Below are positions 50,298 through 59,883 of a stretch of DNA of 64,000 nt, one piece after another (position 1 is the first letter of the stretch; each line of letters begins with the position of its first letter). The notes under the pieces were generated by a model. That model did no database searches, was not told the origin of the DNA, and saw only the letters and a program-made list of their open reading frames with translations. The stretch lies in NCBI GenBank assembly GCA_036399015.1, contig DASWNW010000025.1, forward strand, positions 61,466 to 125,465, read 5' to 3'. The DNA comes from QHVT01 sp036399015 (GTDB lineage Bacteria; Acidobacteriota; Thermoanaerobaculia; Gp7-AA8). The position numbers and the translations under genes are program-made.

Positions 50298-53090
50298 ATG
50301 CGAAAAATCGGTCTGTCCCTGCTCGTCCTCCACATTATCGCCCTCTCCGCCTTCGCGGCCGCTCCCGATTGCTCGCTCTGCACCGGCATCGCCGGCCACG
50401 ACGGCAGCGCCGTTCCGTCGCTGGTCCGGCTCACGGAAACGGAGTACCCGGCGTACACCGCCGCCAACCCGGCGAACGTCGCGGTGATCGTCGAGTACCG
50501 CGCCGCGACGCTGGAGGAAGTCGAGCAGCAGACCCGCGCCATCATCGACTGGGCGCGCACCCGCGGCCCCTTCGACGCCATCGGCATCTCCCTTCCCGGC
50601 GCCGACGCCACCCTGGCCGCCTACGCGGTGAAGCGCCTGGCCGTCTCCGCGCAGGGGCAGGGCGTCGCCACCCGCATCATCACCGACCACAATCCTGCCC
50701 TCTTCGCAGAGGGGACGAACGCCTACTTTGACGCGGTCGTCATCGACGCGGCGCGCGTTGCCGAGACCTTCGCCTTCATCGCCGAGCGCGATCCGTCGAA
50801 GAAGGTCTACGCCGTCGTCCCCGTCACCTCGCCGAACCCGCTCTTCGACCTCGGACAGGCCTTCGCCGGCGGCGCCACCCGCGCCTACGCGTCCGGCGAC
50901 GTCAGCGCGCAGTCGCTGGCTGCCTTCAACCGCTCCATGACCGGCGACTGGGCCTACGACGCCACGAACCAGGTGCCGGTCCTCGACGCGAAGGGCGCGA
51001 AAGTCGACATGCCGGTGCTCGCGTTCGTCCGCGGTGAAGACCTGCGCACGCTCTTCATCGCCCGCGGCGACGCCGCCGGCGCGACCATCCTCTCGCTGCC
51101 GGCCGACCGCTACGCGAAGCCGCGCCGCCTCGACGCCGCCGAGATCACCGACGCCGGCCGCCGCGGCACCCAACTGCTGGTCGGCACGCCGCCGGCGAAG
51201 GAGCCGTACGGCGTCTTCGTCGACTTCACCCAGAAGGCCGACCCGAACGCCGTCCGCGAGACGCTCGACATCGCCACCGAGCGGGGGATCACCGTCGAGG
51301 AGATCATCCGCAACCACCAGTCGTACGACGCCTTCCAGGAGTCGATCCAGCCGCGCTACGTCGCCCGCAACACCACCAAGCTCCGCTTCGACATCGGCGG
51401 CGGCGCCGAGGCGCTGGAGGCGGCGATCGCCGGCGACTACTTCTCCGATCCGCAGGGGCGGGCCGACTGGGTCTGGTCCGACTTCTTCATCAACGGCGTC
51501 CGCTGGAAGTACGGGAAGATCCCCGAGCTGCCGCTCATCCAGCCGGAGAAGGTGACGCAGCTCCCGCTCGACATCCATCTCTCCAACGAATATCGCTACG
51601 AGCTGGTCCGCCCCACCGACCTCCTCGGCTACCGCGTCTACGAGGTCCGCTTCGAGCCGCCGCCGAACGCGCCGGCCGGGCTCCCGCTCTACCGCGGCAC
51701 CGTCTGGATCGACGCGAAGACCTGGGCGCGCGTGCGCATCAACATGGTGCAGCTCAACCTCGCCGGCGAGATCCTCTCGAACGAGGAGCGGGTCGATTTC
51801 CTCCCGTTCGCGCGCGAGACGAAGGCGCCGCTCGAGCCGGCAGCGGCCCTCGCGGCCGACCCCCGCTCCCTCTACTGGCTGCCGTACGTCGTCGACGCGC
51901 AGCAGGTGATCTCCGCCGCCGGCCGCGCCAGCGTCGTACAGCGCACCACCACCTTCGACAATTTCCGCATCGAGCCGGCGGAGTACGAGTCGATGCTCGC
52001 GCAGGCGTCGGCGTCGGACGCGCGCATGGTCCGCGAGACCGACGCCGGGCTGCGCTACCTCGAGAAGCGCGACGACGGCGTGCGCGTGGTCAAGGAAGGC
52101 TTCGACACCGCGCAGGTGTTCGCCGTCGGCGGCATCCACCACGATCCCGGTCTCGAGTACCCGGTGATCCCCCTCGGCGGCATCGACTACTTCAACTTCG
52201 ACCTCTGGGGGAAGGGGATTCAGACCAACGTCTTCTTCGCCGGCGTCGTGCTGGCCGCGAACGCCACCCATCCCAACGTCGGCGGGACGCACACCAACGT
52301 CGGCGTCGACGTCTTCGGCATCGCCATCCCGACCGAGAACCAGCTCTTCCGCGCCGGCGTCGAGCGTCCGGAGGAGACGGTGAAGGTGCGCCCGATGGGC
52401 GTCTTCCTGCGCGCCGGCCACGGCTTCGCCCAGTTCGGCAAAGTCGACGTCTCGTTCGGCGTGTCGCACCAGTCGTACGGCCGGGGAGAGGACACCGCCG
52501 ACACGTTCCAGCCGCCGAGCAGCACGTTCACCTTCACGCCGGGGATCGAGGTGCGTTACGCCCGCCGCGGCTGGTCGCTGAGCGCCTCGTACGACTACAA
52601 CCGCCGCAGCACCTGGGAGCCGTGGGGGAACCTCGCGGAGTACGACCCGGAGCAGCGGAGCTTCGCCCGCTTCGGCGCGTCCCTCGGCAAGAGCTTCTAC
52701 CTGCCGAAGTTCCAGCGCATCGGCGTCGACTTCAACTACCTCGACGGCCAGCGCCTCGACCGCTTCTCGAAGTACGAGCTCGGCTTCTTCGGCGCGCAGC
52801 GCGTGCACGGCGTGCAGTCCGGCTCCGTCCGCGCCGAGAAGATGATCATCGGCCACCTCTCGTACGGCTTCGTCTTCTCCGAGCAGTTCCGGATCGAGGC
52901 CTTCTACGACCACGCCCTGCTGGACGACGAGATCGCCGGCTGGCGCAAGGAGCCGATCCAGGGCCTCGGCATCGCCGGCCAGACCATCGGCCCCTACGGC
53001 ACCCTGCTCCGCCTCGACATCGGCAAGACCATCGGCCGTAACGCCCAGGACGGCTTCGTCGCCAACATCGTCTTCCTGAAGTTGTTTTAG
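50298..53090 (+). CDS. Large secreted, probable outer-membrane protein of unknown function (930 aa)
   Basis: A signal peptide is at residues 1-20 (MRKIGLSLLVLHIIALSAFA), followed by CSLC. Residues about 30-330 form an alpha/beta region (TIM-barrel-like pattern: VIVEYRAATLEEVEQQ, AIGISLPGADATLAAY, VVIDAARVAETF). Residues 350-600 look like an outer-membrane lipoprotein-sorting-type domain (YRYELVRPTDLLGYRVYEVR, WIDAKTWARVRI). The last 280 residues have amphipathic beta strands and end in VANIVFLKLF with a terminal aromatic, as outer-membrane barrels do. No family name can be given. The long 3' spacer contains repeat arrays. Confidence 0.75.
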   Translation: MRKIGLSLLVLHIIALSAFAAAPDCSLCTGIAGHDGSAVPSLVRLTETEYPAYTAANPANVAVIVEYRAATLEEVEQQTRAIIDWARTRGPFDAIGISLPGADATLAAYAVKRLAVSAQGQGVATRIITDHNPALFAEGTNAYFDAVVIDAARVAETFAFIAERDPSKKVYAVVPVTSPNPLFDLGQAFAGGATRAYASGDVSAQSLAAFNRSMTGDWAYDATNQVPVLDAKGAKVDMPVLAFVRGEDLRTLFIARGDAAGATILSLPADRYAKPRRLDAAEITDAGRRGTQLLVGTPPAKEPYGVFVDFTQKADPNAVRETLDIATERGITVEEIIRNHQSYDAFQESIQPRYVARNTTKLRFDIGGGAEALEAAIAGDYFSDPQGRADWVWSDFFINGVRWKYGKIPELPLIQPEKVTQLPLDIHLSNEYRYELVRPTDLLGYRVYEVRFEPPPNAPAGLPLYRGTVWIDAKTWARVRINMVQLNLAGEILSNEERVDFLPFARETKAPLEPAAALAADPRSLYWLPYVVDAQQVISAAGRASVVQRTTTFDNFRIEPAEYESMLAQASASDARMVRETDAGLRYLEKRDDGVRVVKEGFDTAQVFAVGGIHHDPGLEYPVIPLGGIDYFNFDLWGKGIQTNVFFAGVVLAANATHPNVGGTHTNVGVDVFGIAIPTENQLFRAGVERPEETVKVRPMGVFLRAGHGFAQFGKVDVSFGVSHQSYGRGEDTADTFQPPSSTFTFTPGIEVRYARRGWSLSASYDYNRRSTWEPWGNLAEYDPEQRSFARFGASLGKSFYLPKFQRIGVDFNYLDGQRLDRFSKYELGFFGAQRVHGVQSGSVRAEKMIIGHLSYGFVFSEQFRIEAFYDHALLDDEIAGWRKEPIQGLGIAGQTIGPYGTLLRLDIGKTIGRNAQDGFVANIVFLKLF

Positions 53091-53125
53091 GAAAACGGCT
53101 TAGCGGCACGACGCGCCCGTGTGGC

Positions 53126-53356
53126 GACCTGTTCGCCTGAACGCTTCACCTGTTCGCCTGAACACTCCACCTGTTCGCCTGAACGCTTCACCTGTTCGGC
53201 TGAACGCTTCACCTGTTCGCCTGAACGCTTCACCTGTTCGCCTGAACGCTTCACCTGTTCGCCTGAACGCTCCACCTGTTCGCCTGAACGCTTCACCTGT
53301 TCGCCTGAACGCTCCACCTGTTCGTCTGAACGGTCGACCTGTTCGGCTGAAGGCTC
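53126..53356. repeat. Eleven tandem copies of a 21-bp repeat
   Basis: Unit CACCTGTTCGCCTGAACGCTT, repeated 11 times without a gap, with sporadic single-base changes (C/T at the last base, G/C/T at position 11, and stronger drift in the last two units). Each unit holds the small dyad GTTC-GCCT-GAAC. 21 bp equals three heptamers, seven codons and two DNA turns. It is part of the 381-bp spacer between the outer-membrane protein and asnS. Confidence 0.97.
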
Positions 53357-53374
53357 AAAGTGTGCGACGGAACC

Positions 53375-53437
53375 GGCAACCGGTAACCGGCAACTGGTAA
53401 CCAGCAACCAGCAACCAGCAACCAGCAACCGCCAACC
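53375..53437. repeat. Nine-unit AGCAACC/GGCAACC heptamer array without a partner arm
   Basis: Exactly 63 bp of 7-nt units: GGCAACC, GGTAACC, GGCAACT, GGTAACC, AGCAACC four times, GCCAACC. It is the same word as the right arms at 11124, 36844, 46372 and 54882, but no GGTTGCT arm precedes it; the 21-bp array takes that place. Confidence 0.92.
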
Positions 53438-53455
53438 CCCTCCAAACGCCCCATA

Positions 53456-53461
53456 TATAAT
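53456..53461 (+). promoter_or_regulatory. -10 element of asnS
   Basis: Perfect TATAAT ending ten bases before the ATG at 53472, so the transcript is leaderless or nearly so. No good -35 match: that position falls in the heptamer array. Confidence 0.55.
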
Positions 53462-53471
53462 CCGCCGCCTC

Positions 53472-54767
53472 ATGGCGGACATGGTTCGAATCAAAGAGCT
53501 AGCGCGGCACGTCGGCGAGACCGTCACGGTCAAGGGCTGGCTCTACAACAAGCGCACCTCGGGGAAGCTGCAGTTTCCGATCATCCGCGACGGCAGCGGC
53601 TCGCTGCAGTGCGTCGTCTCGAAGAAGGAAGTGACCGAGGAGTCGTGGAGCCACTGCGACCGCGCCTCGCAGGAAGCGAGCGTCAGCGTCACCGGGAACG
53701 TCGTTTCCGAGGCGCGCGCGCCGGGCGGCGTCGAGCTCCACGTCAAAGAGTTCCAGCTCCTCGGCGAGTCGGAGGGCTACCCGATCTCCCCCAAGGAGCA
53801 CGGCACCGACTTTCTGATGAACCACCGCCATCTCTGGCTGCGGTCCACCAAACAGCACGCCGTCCTGCGCGTCCGCAACGAGGTCGAAAAGTCGATCCGC
53901 GACTTCTTCTACGACCGCGACTTCGTCCTGATCGACTCGCCGATCCTCACGGCCAATGCGGCCGAGGGGACGTCAACGCTCTTCGAGACCGACTACTTCG
54001 GCGAGAAGGCCTACCTCTCCCAGTCCGGCCAGCTCTACCTCGAGCCTGCCGCCGCGGCGTTCGGGAAGGTCTACTGTTTCGGCCCCACGTTCCGCGCCGA
54101 GAAGTCGAAGACGCGCCGCCACCTGATGGAGTTCTGGATGGTCGAGCCCGAGGTCGCGTTCCTCGAGTTCGCCGGCCTGCAGGAGCTCGCCGAGGAGTTC
54201 ATCGAGTACATCGTCGGCCGCTGCCTCGACCGCTGCAAAGAAGAGCTGAAGACGCTCGAGCGCGACCTCTCGAAGCTCGAGAACGTGACGCGCCCCTTCC
54301 CCCGCATCACCTATCGCGAGGCGATCGAGCTGCTGAAGTCGAAGGGGATGGAGGCGAACTTCGGCGACGACATCGGCGGCGACGAGGAGACCGTCATCGC
54401 GAACTCCTTCGACCGGCCGGTGATGATCACCCGCTACCCGGTCGGCATCAAGGCGTTCTACATGAAGCCCGATCCGGAAGATCCGGAGGTCGCGCTGGCG
54501 ATGGACGTCATCGCGCCGGAAGGCTACGGCGAGATCATCGGCGGCTCGCAGCGCATCGACGACCACGACCTGCTCGTACAGCGCATCAAAGAGCACAACC
54601 TGCCGCTCGAGGCCTTCCAGTGGTACCTCGACGTCCGCAAGTACGGCACGTTCCCCCACTCCGGCTTCGGCATGGGCATCGAGCGCTGCGTCGCCTGGGT
54701 GACGGGCGTGCCGCATCTGCGCGAGACGATTCCGTACCCGCGCATGCTGAATCGGATCTATCCCTGA
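53472..54767 (+). CDS. asnS: Asparaginyl-tRNA synthetase
   Basis: Class IIb synthetase charging tRNA-Asn. 431 aa: an OB-fold anticodon-binding domain (VTVKGWLYNKRTSGKLQFPIIRDG), then motif 1, motif 2 (FGPTFRAEKSKTRRHLMEFW) and motif 3 (GFGMGIERCVAWVTG). The HLMEFWMVEPE segment fits the AsnRS subgroup. The ATG at 53472 is chosen by the TATAAT box; another ATG nine bases on is possible. An upstream open frame exists only because of the repeats. Confidence 0.94.
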   Translation: MADMVRIKELARHVGETVTVKGWLYNKRTSGKLQFPIIRDGSGSLQCVVSKKEVTEESWSHCDRASQEASVSVTGNVVSEARAPGGVELHVKEFQLLGESEGYPISPKEHGTDFLMNHRHLWLRSTKQHAVLRVRNEVEKSIRDFFYDRDFVLIDSPILTANAAEGTSTLFETDYFGEKAYLSQSGQLYLEPAAAAFGKVYCFGPTFRAEKSKTRRHLMEFWMVEPEVAFLEFAGLQELAEEFIEYIVGRCLDRCKEELKTLERDLSKLENVTRPFPRITYREAIELLKSKGMEANFGDDIGGDEETVIANSFDRPVMITRYPVGIKAFYMKPDPEDPEVALAMDVIAPEGYGEIIGGSQRIDDHDLLVQRIKEHNLPLEAFQWYLDVRKYGTFPHSGFGMGIERCVAWVTGVPHLRETIPYPRMLNRIYP

Positions 54768-54769
54768 AC

Positions 54770-54908
54770 CGCGGCGTTGCCGCGTTTCATGTTGCTGGTT
54801 GCTGGTTGCCGGTTGCCGGTTGCCGGCTTTTTCGGACCGCACTCCCGGAAATACCGCGCAGGCGCAAAAGCCCCCGGGACGAGCAACCAGCAACCAGCAA
54901 CCAGCAAC
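54770..54908. repeat. asnS hairpin plus word-repeat hairpin, GGTTGCT/GGTTGCC family
   Basis: CGCGGC-GTT-GCCGCG-TTT (54770-54787) is a small terminator three bases after the asnS stop. The left arm 54791-54826 has five 7-nt units (GTTGCTG, GTTGCTG, GTTGCCG three times); the right arm 54882-54908 has four complementary units. The loop is about 55 nt. Confidence 0.88.
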
Positions 54909-54929
54909 GCGGCGAAGCCGCCATCCCCC

Positions 54930-54935
54930 TATAAT
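54930..54935 (+). promoter_or_regulatory. -10 element of the kinase gene
   Basis: Perfect TATAAT, 14 bases before the ATG at 54950; the expected leader is under 10 nt and has no ribosome-binding site. Confidence 0.55.
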
Positions 54936-54949
54936 CACCGCGACCCCGC

Positions 54950-57900
54950 ATGCCCGACCGCCCGCCGTCACCGGGATCTCCCTTCGATCCGACGACACCG
55001 CTGTCGCGCGACGTGACTACGCCCCACGGGGCGATCGGCGAGCACCGCTTCGCGGCGGGTGAAGTCCTGGCCGGCCGCTACCGGATCGTCGGCGTGGCTG
55101 GCGCCGGCGGGATGGGGGTGGTGTACGAGGCCGACGACCTCGAGCTCCACGAGCGCATCGCCCTGAAGACGCTGCATGCCGGCGCCGCCGCCGACGAGCG
55201 GGACGTGGCGCGCCTCCGCCGCGAGGTGCAGCTCGCGCGGCGCGTCACCCACCCGAACATCTGCCGCATCTACGACGTCGGCCGCCACGAAGACATCGTC
55301 TTCGTGACGATGGAGCTGCTGGAAGGCGACACGCTGACCGGCTACCTCTCCGCGCGCGGCAGGCTCACGCCAGGCGAGGGGGAGCACATCATGCGGCAGC
55401 TCTGCGCCGGCCTGCAGGCCGCGCACGACGCCGGCGTGATCCACCGCGACTTCAAGAGCGGCAACGTGATGCTGGTCCGCCGCGGCAGCGACCTTCGGGC
55501 CGTGATCACCGACTTCGGCCTCGCCCGCACCGCCATCCCGACGCTCGACGCGCTCGCCAGTCACACGGGCAGTATCGTCGGCACGCCGGCCTACATGGCC
55601 CCGGAGCAGATCGAGGGCGCCGAGCTCACTCCCGCGGTCGACATCTACGCCCTCGGCGTGGTGGCCTTCGAGCTGATCACCGGCGAGATGCCGTTCCGCG
55701 ACGCCAGCATCTCCGGCCTCCTCAAGCGGCTGCGCGATCCCGCCCCGACGCCGCGCCTCTACGTCGCCGATGTCGACCGCCGGTGGGAGGCGGTCATCGC
55801 CCGCTGCCTGCAGCGCGAACCGCGCGACCGCTTCGCCTCGCCGGCGGAGGTCGCACGCGCGCTCTCCGAGGATCCGCCGCCGCCGCCCACCCCGCGCCGG
55901 AATTGGCGCCTGCCGGCGGCAATCGGGCTGGCGTTGCTGCTCGCGATCGCCGGCGCGATGGCCGTCGCCTACTTCGCCGCGAAGCCGAAGCCCGCCGCCG
56001 CTCCCGTCGCCGCGAAGGCGCCGCGCCGGTCCGTGGCCATCCTAGGGTTCCGCAATCTCTCGCCGAGCCAGGAGGCGGCGTGGCTCTCGACCGCGCTCGC
56101 GGAGATGCTCGCCACCGAGCTGTCGGCGGCGGAGTCGCTGCGCATCATTCCGGGGGAGGAGATCGCGCGCGCGAAACGCGACCTCGGCCTCGACAACGTC
56201 GAGTCGCATGCGGCGGCGACGCTGGCGAAGATCCGCGGCGCGACCGGCGCCGACTTCGTCGTGGCCGGCTCGTATGTCGTGCTGCCCCAGCGCAACCTCC
56301 GCCTCGACGTGCGCGTGCAGCGCACCAGCGGCGGTGAGACGGCGGCGGCGTTCGGGACCGCCGGCACCGAGGGCGATCTCTTCACGCTCGTCTCCCGCGC
56401 CGGCGAAGAGCTGCGCTCCCGCCTCGGCGCCGACGCCCGCCTCGCCGAAGGCCTCGACCTCCGCCGCGCCGTCCCGGTGAACAGCGAGGCCGCTCGCCAT
56501 TTCGCGGCCGGCGTGGCCCGCCTCCGCGCGTACGACGCCGCCGGCGCCCGCGATGCGCTCGAGCAGGCGATCGCCGCCGATCCGCAGTTCGCGCTCGCGT
56601 ACGGCGAGCTCGCCGATGCCTACTCCATCCTCGGCTACGACGACCGCGCCGCCGCCGCGGCACGGAAGGCAGTCGAGCTCTCCGGACGCCTGCCCCGCCG
56701 CGAGCGGCTGCTGCTCGACGCGCAGTATCACCAGCACGCGCATCAGGTCGAGAAGGCGATCGACCTCTATCGGTCGCTGGTGGCGCAGTTCCCCGACGAC
56801 GTCGAGTACCGCATGCGCCTCGTCAACGTGCTCGTCTTCAGCGGCAACGGCAACGGGGCACTGAAGGAGATCCCGGCGATGCGCAAGCTCGCCCCGCACG
56901 ATCCGCGCGTCGACCTGCTCGAGTCGTGGGGCGCGGAGGCGAAGGCGGACACCGCCAACATGCTGGCCGCCGCCGACCGTGCCATTGCCAGAGCGCGTGC
57001 GGTGGGGAATCGAGACGTCCTCGCGGAGGCGATGATCATCCGGGGGATCTCCCTCTCCATTACCGGACGCATCCCCGAGGCGCTCGCTGCGTTCGACGAG
57101 GCGGACGATCTGTTCGGCGCGACCGGCAATCGCGCCGGGATCGCCAAGTCGCTGCGGAAACGGTCGTTCATCGACTGGCGTCAGGGCAATTTTGACGAGG
57201 CGCGGCGGATGAACGAGCGCGCCCTGAAGATCTACCGCGAGCTCGGGCAGCAGGCCGGAATGGCCTCGTCGATCGGCGCGCTCGGCGTCATGCTCAACAC
57301 GCAGGGGAAGCATGATGCGGCGCGCGAGAACTTCACCAAGGCGCTCGAGATCTACCGCCGCATCGGCGACCGGCAGAACATCACCTGGGCGCTGTCCAGC
57401 CTCGCCGGAACGTACGCAATGCAGAACCAGCCGGACGAGGCGCTGCGGCGTTACGGTGAGGCGCTGGTGAGCGCCCGCGCGATGGGCGATCAGAATCAGG
57501 TCGCGAATACGCTCGCCAACATCGGCATCACTCATACGTTCAAGGGAGACATCACGGGCGCGGAGCCGCCGCTCATCGAGGCGCTGGCGCTCTTCCGCAA
57601 GCTCGGCGACAAGTCGTCCGAGGCAGAGGTCGAGGCGAAACTCGGCGACCTCGCCTTCGTGAAGGGCGACCTCCGCGCGTCGCGTGCGCGTCACGAGCTC
57701 TCCATGAAGTTACGCCGCGAGCTCCGCGAATCCGTCGCCGACAACCAGGTCTCTCTCTCGTACATCGAGCTGGCCGAGGGGAACGCCGCCGACGCGCTCG
57801 CGCAGGCAACCGCCGCCGCCAGCGTCTATCAGGCGCAGGAGCAGGTGCACGAGCGGGCGCGCACGCTGACTGTCGTCGCCCGCGCGTACGCCGACCTCGG

Positions 57901-58219
57901 ACGCACCGCCGACGCCCGCAAGGCGCTGAAGGACGCGCGCGCGCTCATCGGCGCCGTCGAAAACCCGGAGGTCGAGTTCTACCTGCAGCTCCAGGAGGCA
58001 CGCCTCGACTCCAACCTCCCCGCGCTGGAGAAGCTGATCGCCCGCACCGCGGAGGCGAAGCTGGTGGACGTGAACTTCGACGCCCGCCTCGAGCTGGCCA
58101 AAGCCGAGCTCCGCGCCGGCCGCCGCGACTCCGCCCTCGCCCGCGCCGCCGCTCTGGCAAAGGACGCCGAGGCGCGCGGCTATGGCCTCATGGCCAGCCG
58201 GGCGAGACTCTTGAAGTAA
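54950..58219 (+). CDS. Membrane Ser/Thr protein kinase with extracytoplasmic TPR region
   Basis: 1089 aa. Hanks-type kinase at about residues 43-310: glycine loop VAGAGGMGVVYEA, catalytic Lys73 in IALKTL, VIHRDFKSGNVML catalytic loop, ITDFGLART and GTPAYMAPEQ. A membrane segment follows at about 320-345 (AAIGLALLLAIAGAMAVAYF). The outer part begins with a TolB/FlgO-like segment (RSVAILGFRNLS ... ADFVVAGSYVVL) and continues with many TPR units (AFDEADDLFGATGNRAGIAK, LGVMLNTQGKHDAARENFTK, and others). No PASTA domains. This architecture is common in Acidobacteriota. Substrates unknown. Confidence 0.92.
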   Translation: MPDRPPSPGSPFDPTTPLSRDVTTPHGAIGEHRFAAGEVLAGRYRIVGVAGAGGMGVVYEADDLELHERIALKTLHAGAAADERDVARLRREVQLARRVTHPNICRIYDVGRHEDIVFVTMELLEGDTLTGYLSARGRLTPGEGEHIMRQLCAGLQAAHDAGVIHRDFKSGNVMLVRRGSDLRAVITDFGLARTAIPTLDALASHTGSIVGTPAYMAPEQIEGAELTPAVDIYALGVVAFELITGEMPFRDASISGLLKRLRDPAPTPRLYVADVDRRWEAVIARCLQREPRDRFASPAEVARALSEDPPPPPTPRRNWRLPAAIGLALLLAIAGAMAVAYFAAKPKPAAAPVAAKAPRRSVAILGFRNLSPSQEAAWLSTALAEMLATELSAAESLRIIPGEEIARAKRDLGLDNVESHAAATLAKIRGATGADFVVAGSYVVLPQRNLRLDVRVQRTSGGETAAAFGTAGTEGDLFTLVSRAGEELRSRLGADARLAEGLDLRRAVPVNSEAARHFAAGVARLRAYDAAGARDALEQAIAADPQFALAYGELADAYSILGYDDRAAAAARKAVELSGRLPRRERLLLDAQYHQHAHQVEKAIDLYRSLVAQFPDDVEYRMRLVNVLVFSGNGNGALKEIPAMRKLAPHDPRVDLLESWGAEAKADTANMLAAADRAIARARAVGNRDVLAEAMIIRGISLSITGRIPEALAAFDEADDLFGATGNRAGIAKSLRKRSFIDWRQGNFDEARRMNERALKIYRELGQQAGMASSIGALGVMLNTQGKHDAARENFTKALEIYRRIGDRQNITWALSSLAGTYAMQNQPDEALRRYGEALVSARAMGDQNQVANTLANIGITHTFKGDITGAEPPLIEALALFRKLGDKSSEAEVEAKLGDLAFVKGDLRASRARHELSMKLRRELRESVADNQVSLSYIELAEGNAADALAQATAAASVYQAQEQVHERARTLTVVARAYADLGRTADARKALKDARALIGAVENPEVEFYLQLQEARLDSNLPALEKLIARTAEAKLVDVNFDARLELAKAELRAGRRDSALARAAALAKDAEARGYGLMASRARLLK

Positions 58220-58229
58220 CGTACGCCGC

Positions 58230-59867
58230 ATGGACGCTACGCTTCGCGTCATCCCCCTCGGCGGCCTCGGCGAGATCGGGATGAACCTCATGGTCTACGA
58301 ATGCGGCGACGACGCCATCCTCGTCGACTGCGGAATGATGTTCCCCGACGCCGCCACCCTCGGAGTCGACGTCATCGTCCCCGACATGACGTACCTCTTC
58401 GACAACGCCTCGAAGATCCGGGCCCTCTTCCTCACCCACGGACACGAGGACCACATCGGCGCCGTCCCCTTCCTCGTCGAGCGCCTCCCGCTGCCGGTCT
58501 ACGGCATGCCGCTGGCCCTCGGCTTCGTGGCCGACAAGCTCGAGGAGTTCGGCATCGAGGAGATCGAGCTGCGCGCGATCATGCCCCGCGACGTCGTCGA
58601 AGTCGGCTCCTTCCGCGTCGAGGCCATCCGCGTCACCCACTCCATCGTCGACGCCCTCGGCTACGCCATCACCACGCCCGCCGGCACCATCATCCACACC
58701 GGCGACTTCAAGATCGACCACACCCCCATCGACGCGAAGCCGACCGATCTCGCCCGCTTCGCCCACTACGGCGAGCAGGGGGTGACGCTGCTCGTCAGCG
58801 ACTCCACCAACGCGCTCATCCCCGGCCACGGCCCCTCGGAGAAGACCGTCGGCAATGCACTCGACCGCGTCTTCGCCAACGTCGAGGGCAGGATCATCGT
58901 CACCACCTTCGCCTCCCACATCCACCGCGTGCAGCAGGTGATCGACACCGCCCGCCGCCACCGGCGCAAAGTGCTGCTCATCGGCCGCTCGCTCGTCGAC
59001 AACGTCGAGACCGCGGAGCGCCTCGGCTACCTCCGCTTCCCCCGCGACGCCCGCGCGAGCTCCGCCGACCTCAATCCGAGAGAGCTGGTGATCATGAGCA
59101 CCGGCACGCAGGGGGAGCCGTCGTCCGCGCTCTCGCGCATGGCCGTCGGCGAGCACAAGCAGGTCTCGATCGAGCGGGGAGACGTGGTCGTGATCTCCGC
59201 CCGCACCATTCCGGGGAACGAGCGGGCGGTGTCGCACGTGATCGACAACCTCTACCGCCGCGGCGCGGAAGTGGTCCACCACGAGGCGGGCGACATCCAC
59301 GTCTCCGGGCATGCCTGTCAGGAAGAGCTGAAGCTGATGCTCAACATGACGCGGCCGAAGTTCTTCATCCCCATGCACGGGACGCTGCGCCACCTCATTC
59401 ACCACGCGCGGCTGGCGAAGGAGGCGGGAGTCGCGCACGGCGTCGTGATCACGAACGGGCAGGTCGCGGAGATCGACGGCGCCGGCATCCGCGTGCTCGA
59501 GGACCGCGTGCCGCAGGGGAAAGTCTTCATCGACTCCGAGGCGGAGGAAGTGCCGGACGTCGTCGTGCGGGACCGCCAGCACCTCGCCGAGGACGGCTTC
59601 GTGATCGTGGTGGTGGCGATCGACAGCAACGCGCGGCTGATCCGCGAGCCGGAGATCATCACCCGCGGACTCGTGCACGTCGACGCCAGCCAGGACGTGC
59701 TCGCGGAGGTGCGCCAGATGCTCGTTGGCATGTTTGACGAAACAGGCTCCGACGAGCTGCGCGACTCCGACCTCCTGCAGGAAAAGGTTCGCGCCGCGTT
59801 GAAGAGGTATTTCAGGAAGACGATGGGGCGGCGGCCAATGATTCTGCCGGTGATCTGGGAAATGTGA
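58230..59867 (+). CDS. rnj: Ribonuclease J
   Basis: Metallo-beta-lactamase/beta-CASP nuclease with 5'-exo and endo activity in mRNA decay and rRNA maturation. 545 aa: LFLTHGHEDHIGAVPFL (metal ligands HxHxDH), IIHTGDFKIDHTP, SDSTNAL, then beta-CASP motifs and HVSGHACQEELKLML, FFIPMHGTLRHL; the C-terminal dimer domain ends GRRPMILPVIWEM. Starts ten bases after the kinase gene. Confidence 0.95.
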   Translation: MDATLRVIPLGGLGEIGMNLMVYECGDDAILVDCGMMFPDAATLGVDVIVPDMTYLFDNASKIRALFLTHGHEDHIGAVPFLVERLPLPVYGMPLALGFVADKLEEFGIEEIELRAIMPRDVVEVGSFRVEAIRVTHSIVDALGYAITTPAGTIIHTGDFKIDHTPIDAKPTDLARFAHYGEQGVTLLVSDSTNALIPGHGPSEKTVGNALDRVFANVEGRIIVTTFASHIHRVQQVIDTARRHRRKVLLIGRSLVDNVETAERLGYLRFPRDARASSADLNPRELVIMSTGTQGEPSSALSRMAVGEHKQVSIERGDVVVISARTIPGNERAVSHVIDNLYRRGAEVVHHEAGDIHVSGHACQEELKLMLNMTRPKFFIPMHGTLRHLIHHARLAKEAGVAHGVVITNGQVAEIDGAGIRVLEDRVPQGKVFIDSEAEEVPDVVVRDRQHLAEDGFVIVVVAIDSNARLIREPEIITRGLVHVDASQDVLAEVRQMLVGMFDETGSDELRDSDLLQEKVRAALKRYFRKTMGRRPMILPVIWEM

Positions 59868-59883
59868 CTGCGCCTGCGGGCGC

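Noticed and set aside
53126..53356. Possible CRISPR array
   Set aside because: The 21-bp units are directly contiguous with no unique spacers, and no cas gene is in the window.
53121..53471. N-terminal extension of asnS through the repeats
   Set aside because: The extension is a translation of tandem repeats with a TATAAT promoter lying between it and the true start.
53481..53492. tRNA T-loop-like GGTTCGAATC
   Set aside because: It lies in the first codons of asnS and no cloverleaf arms surround it.
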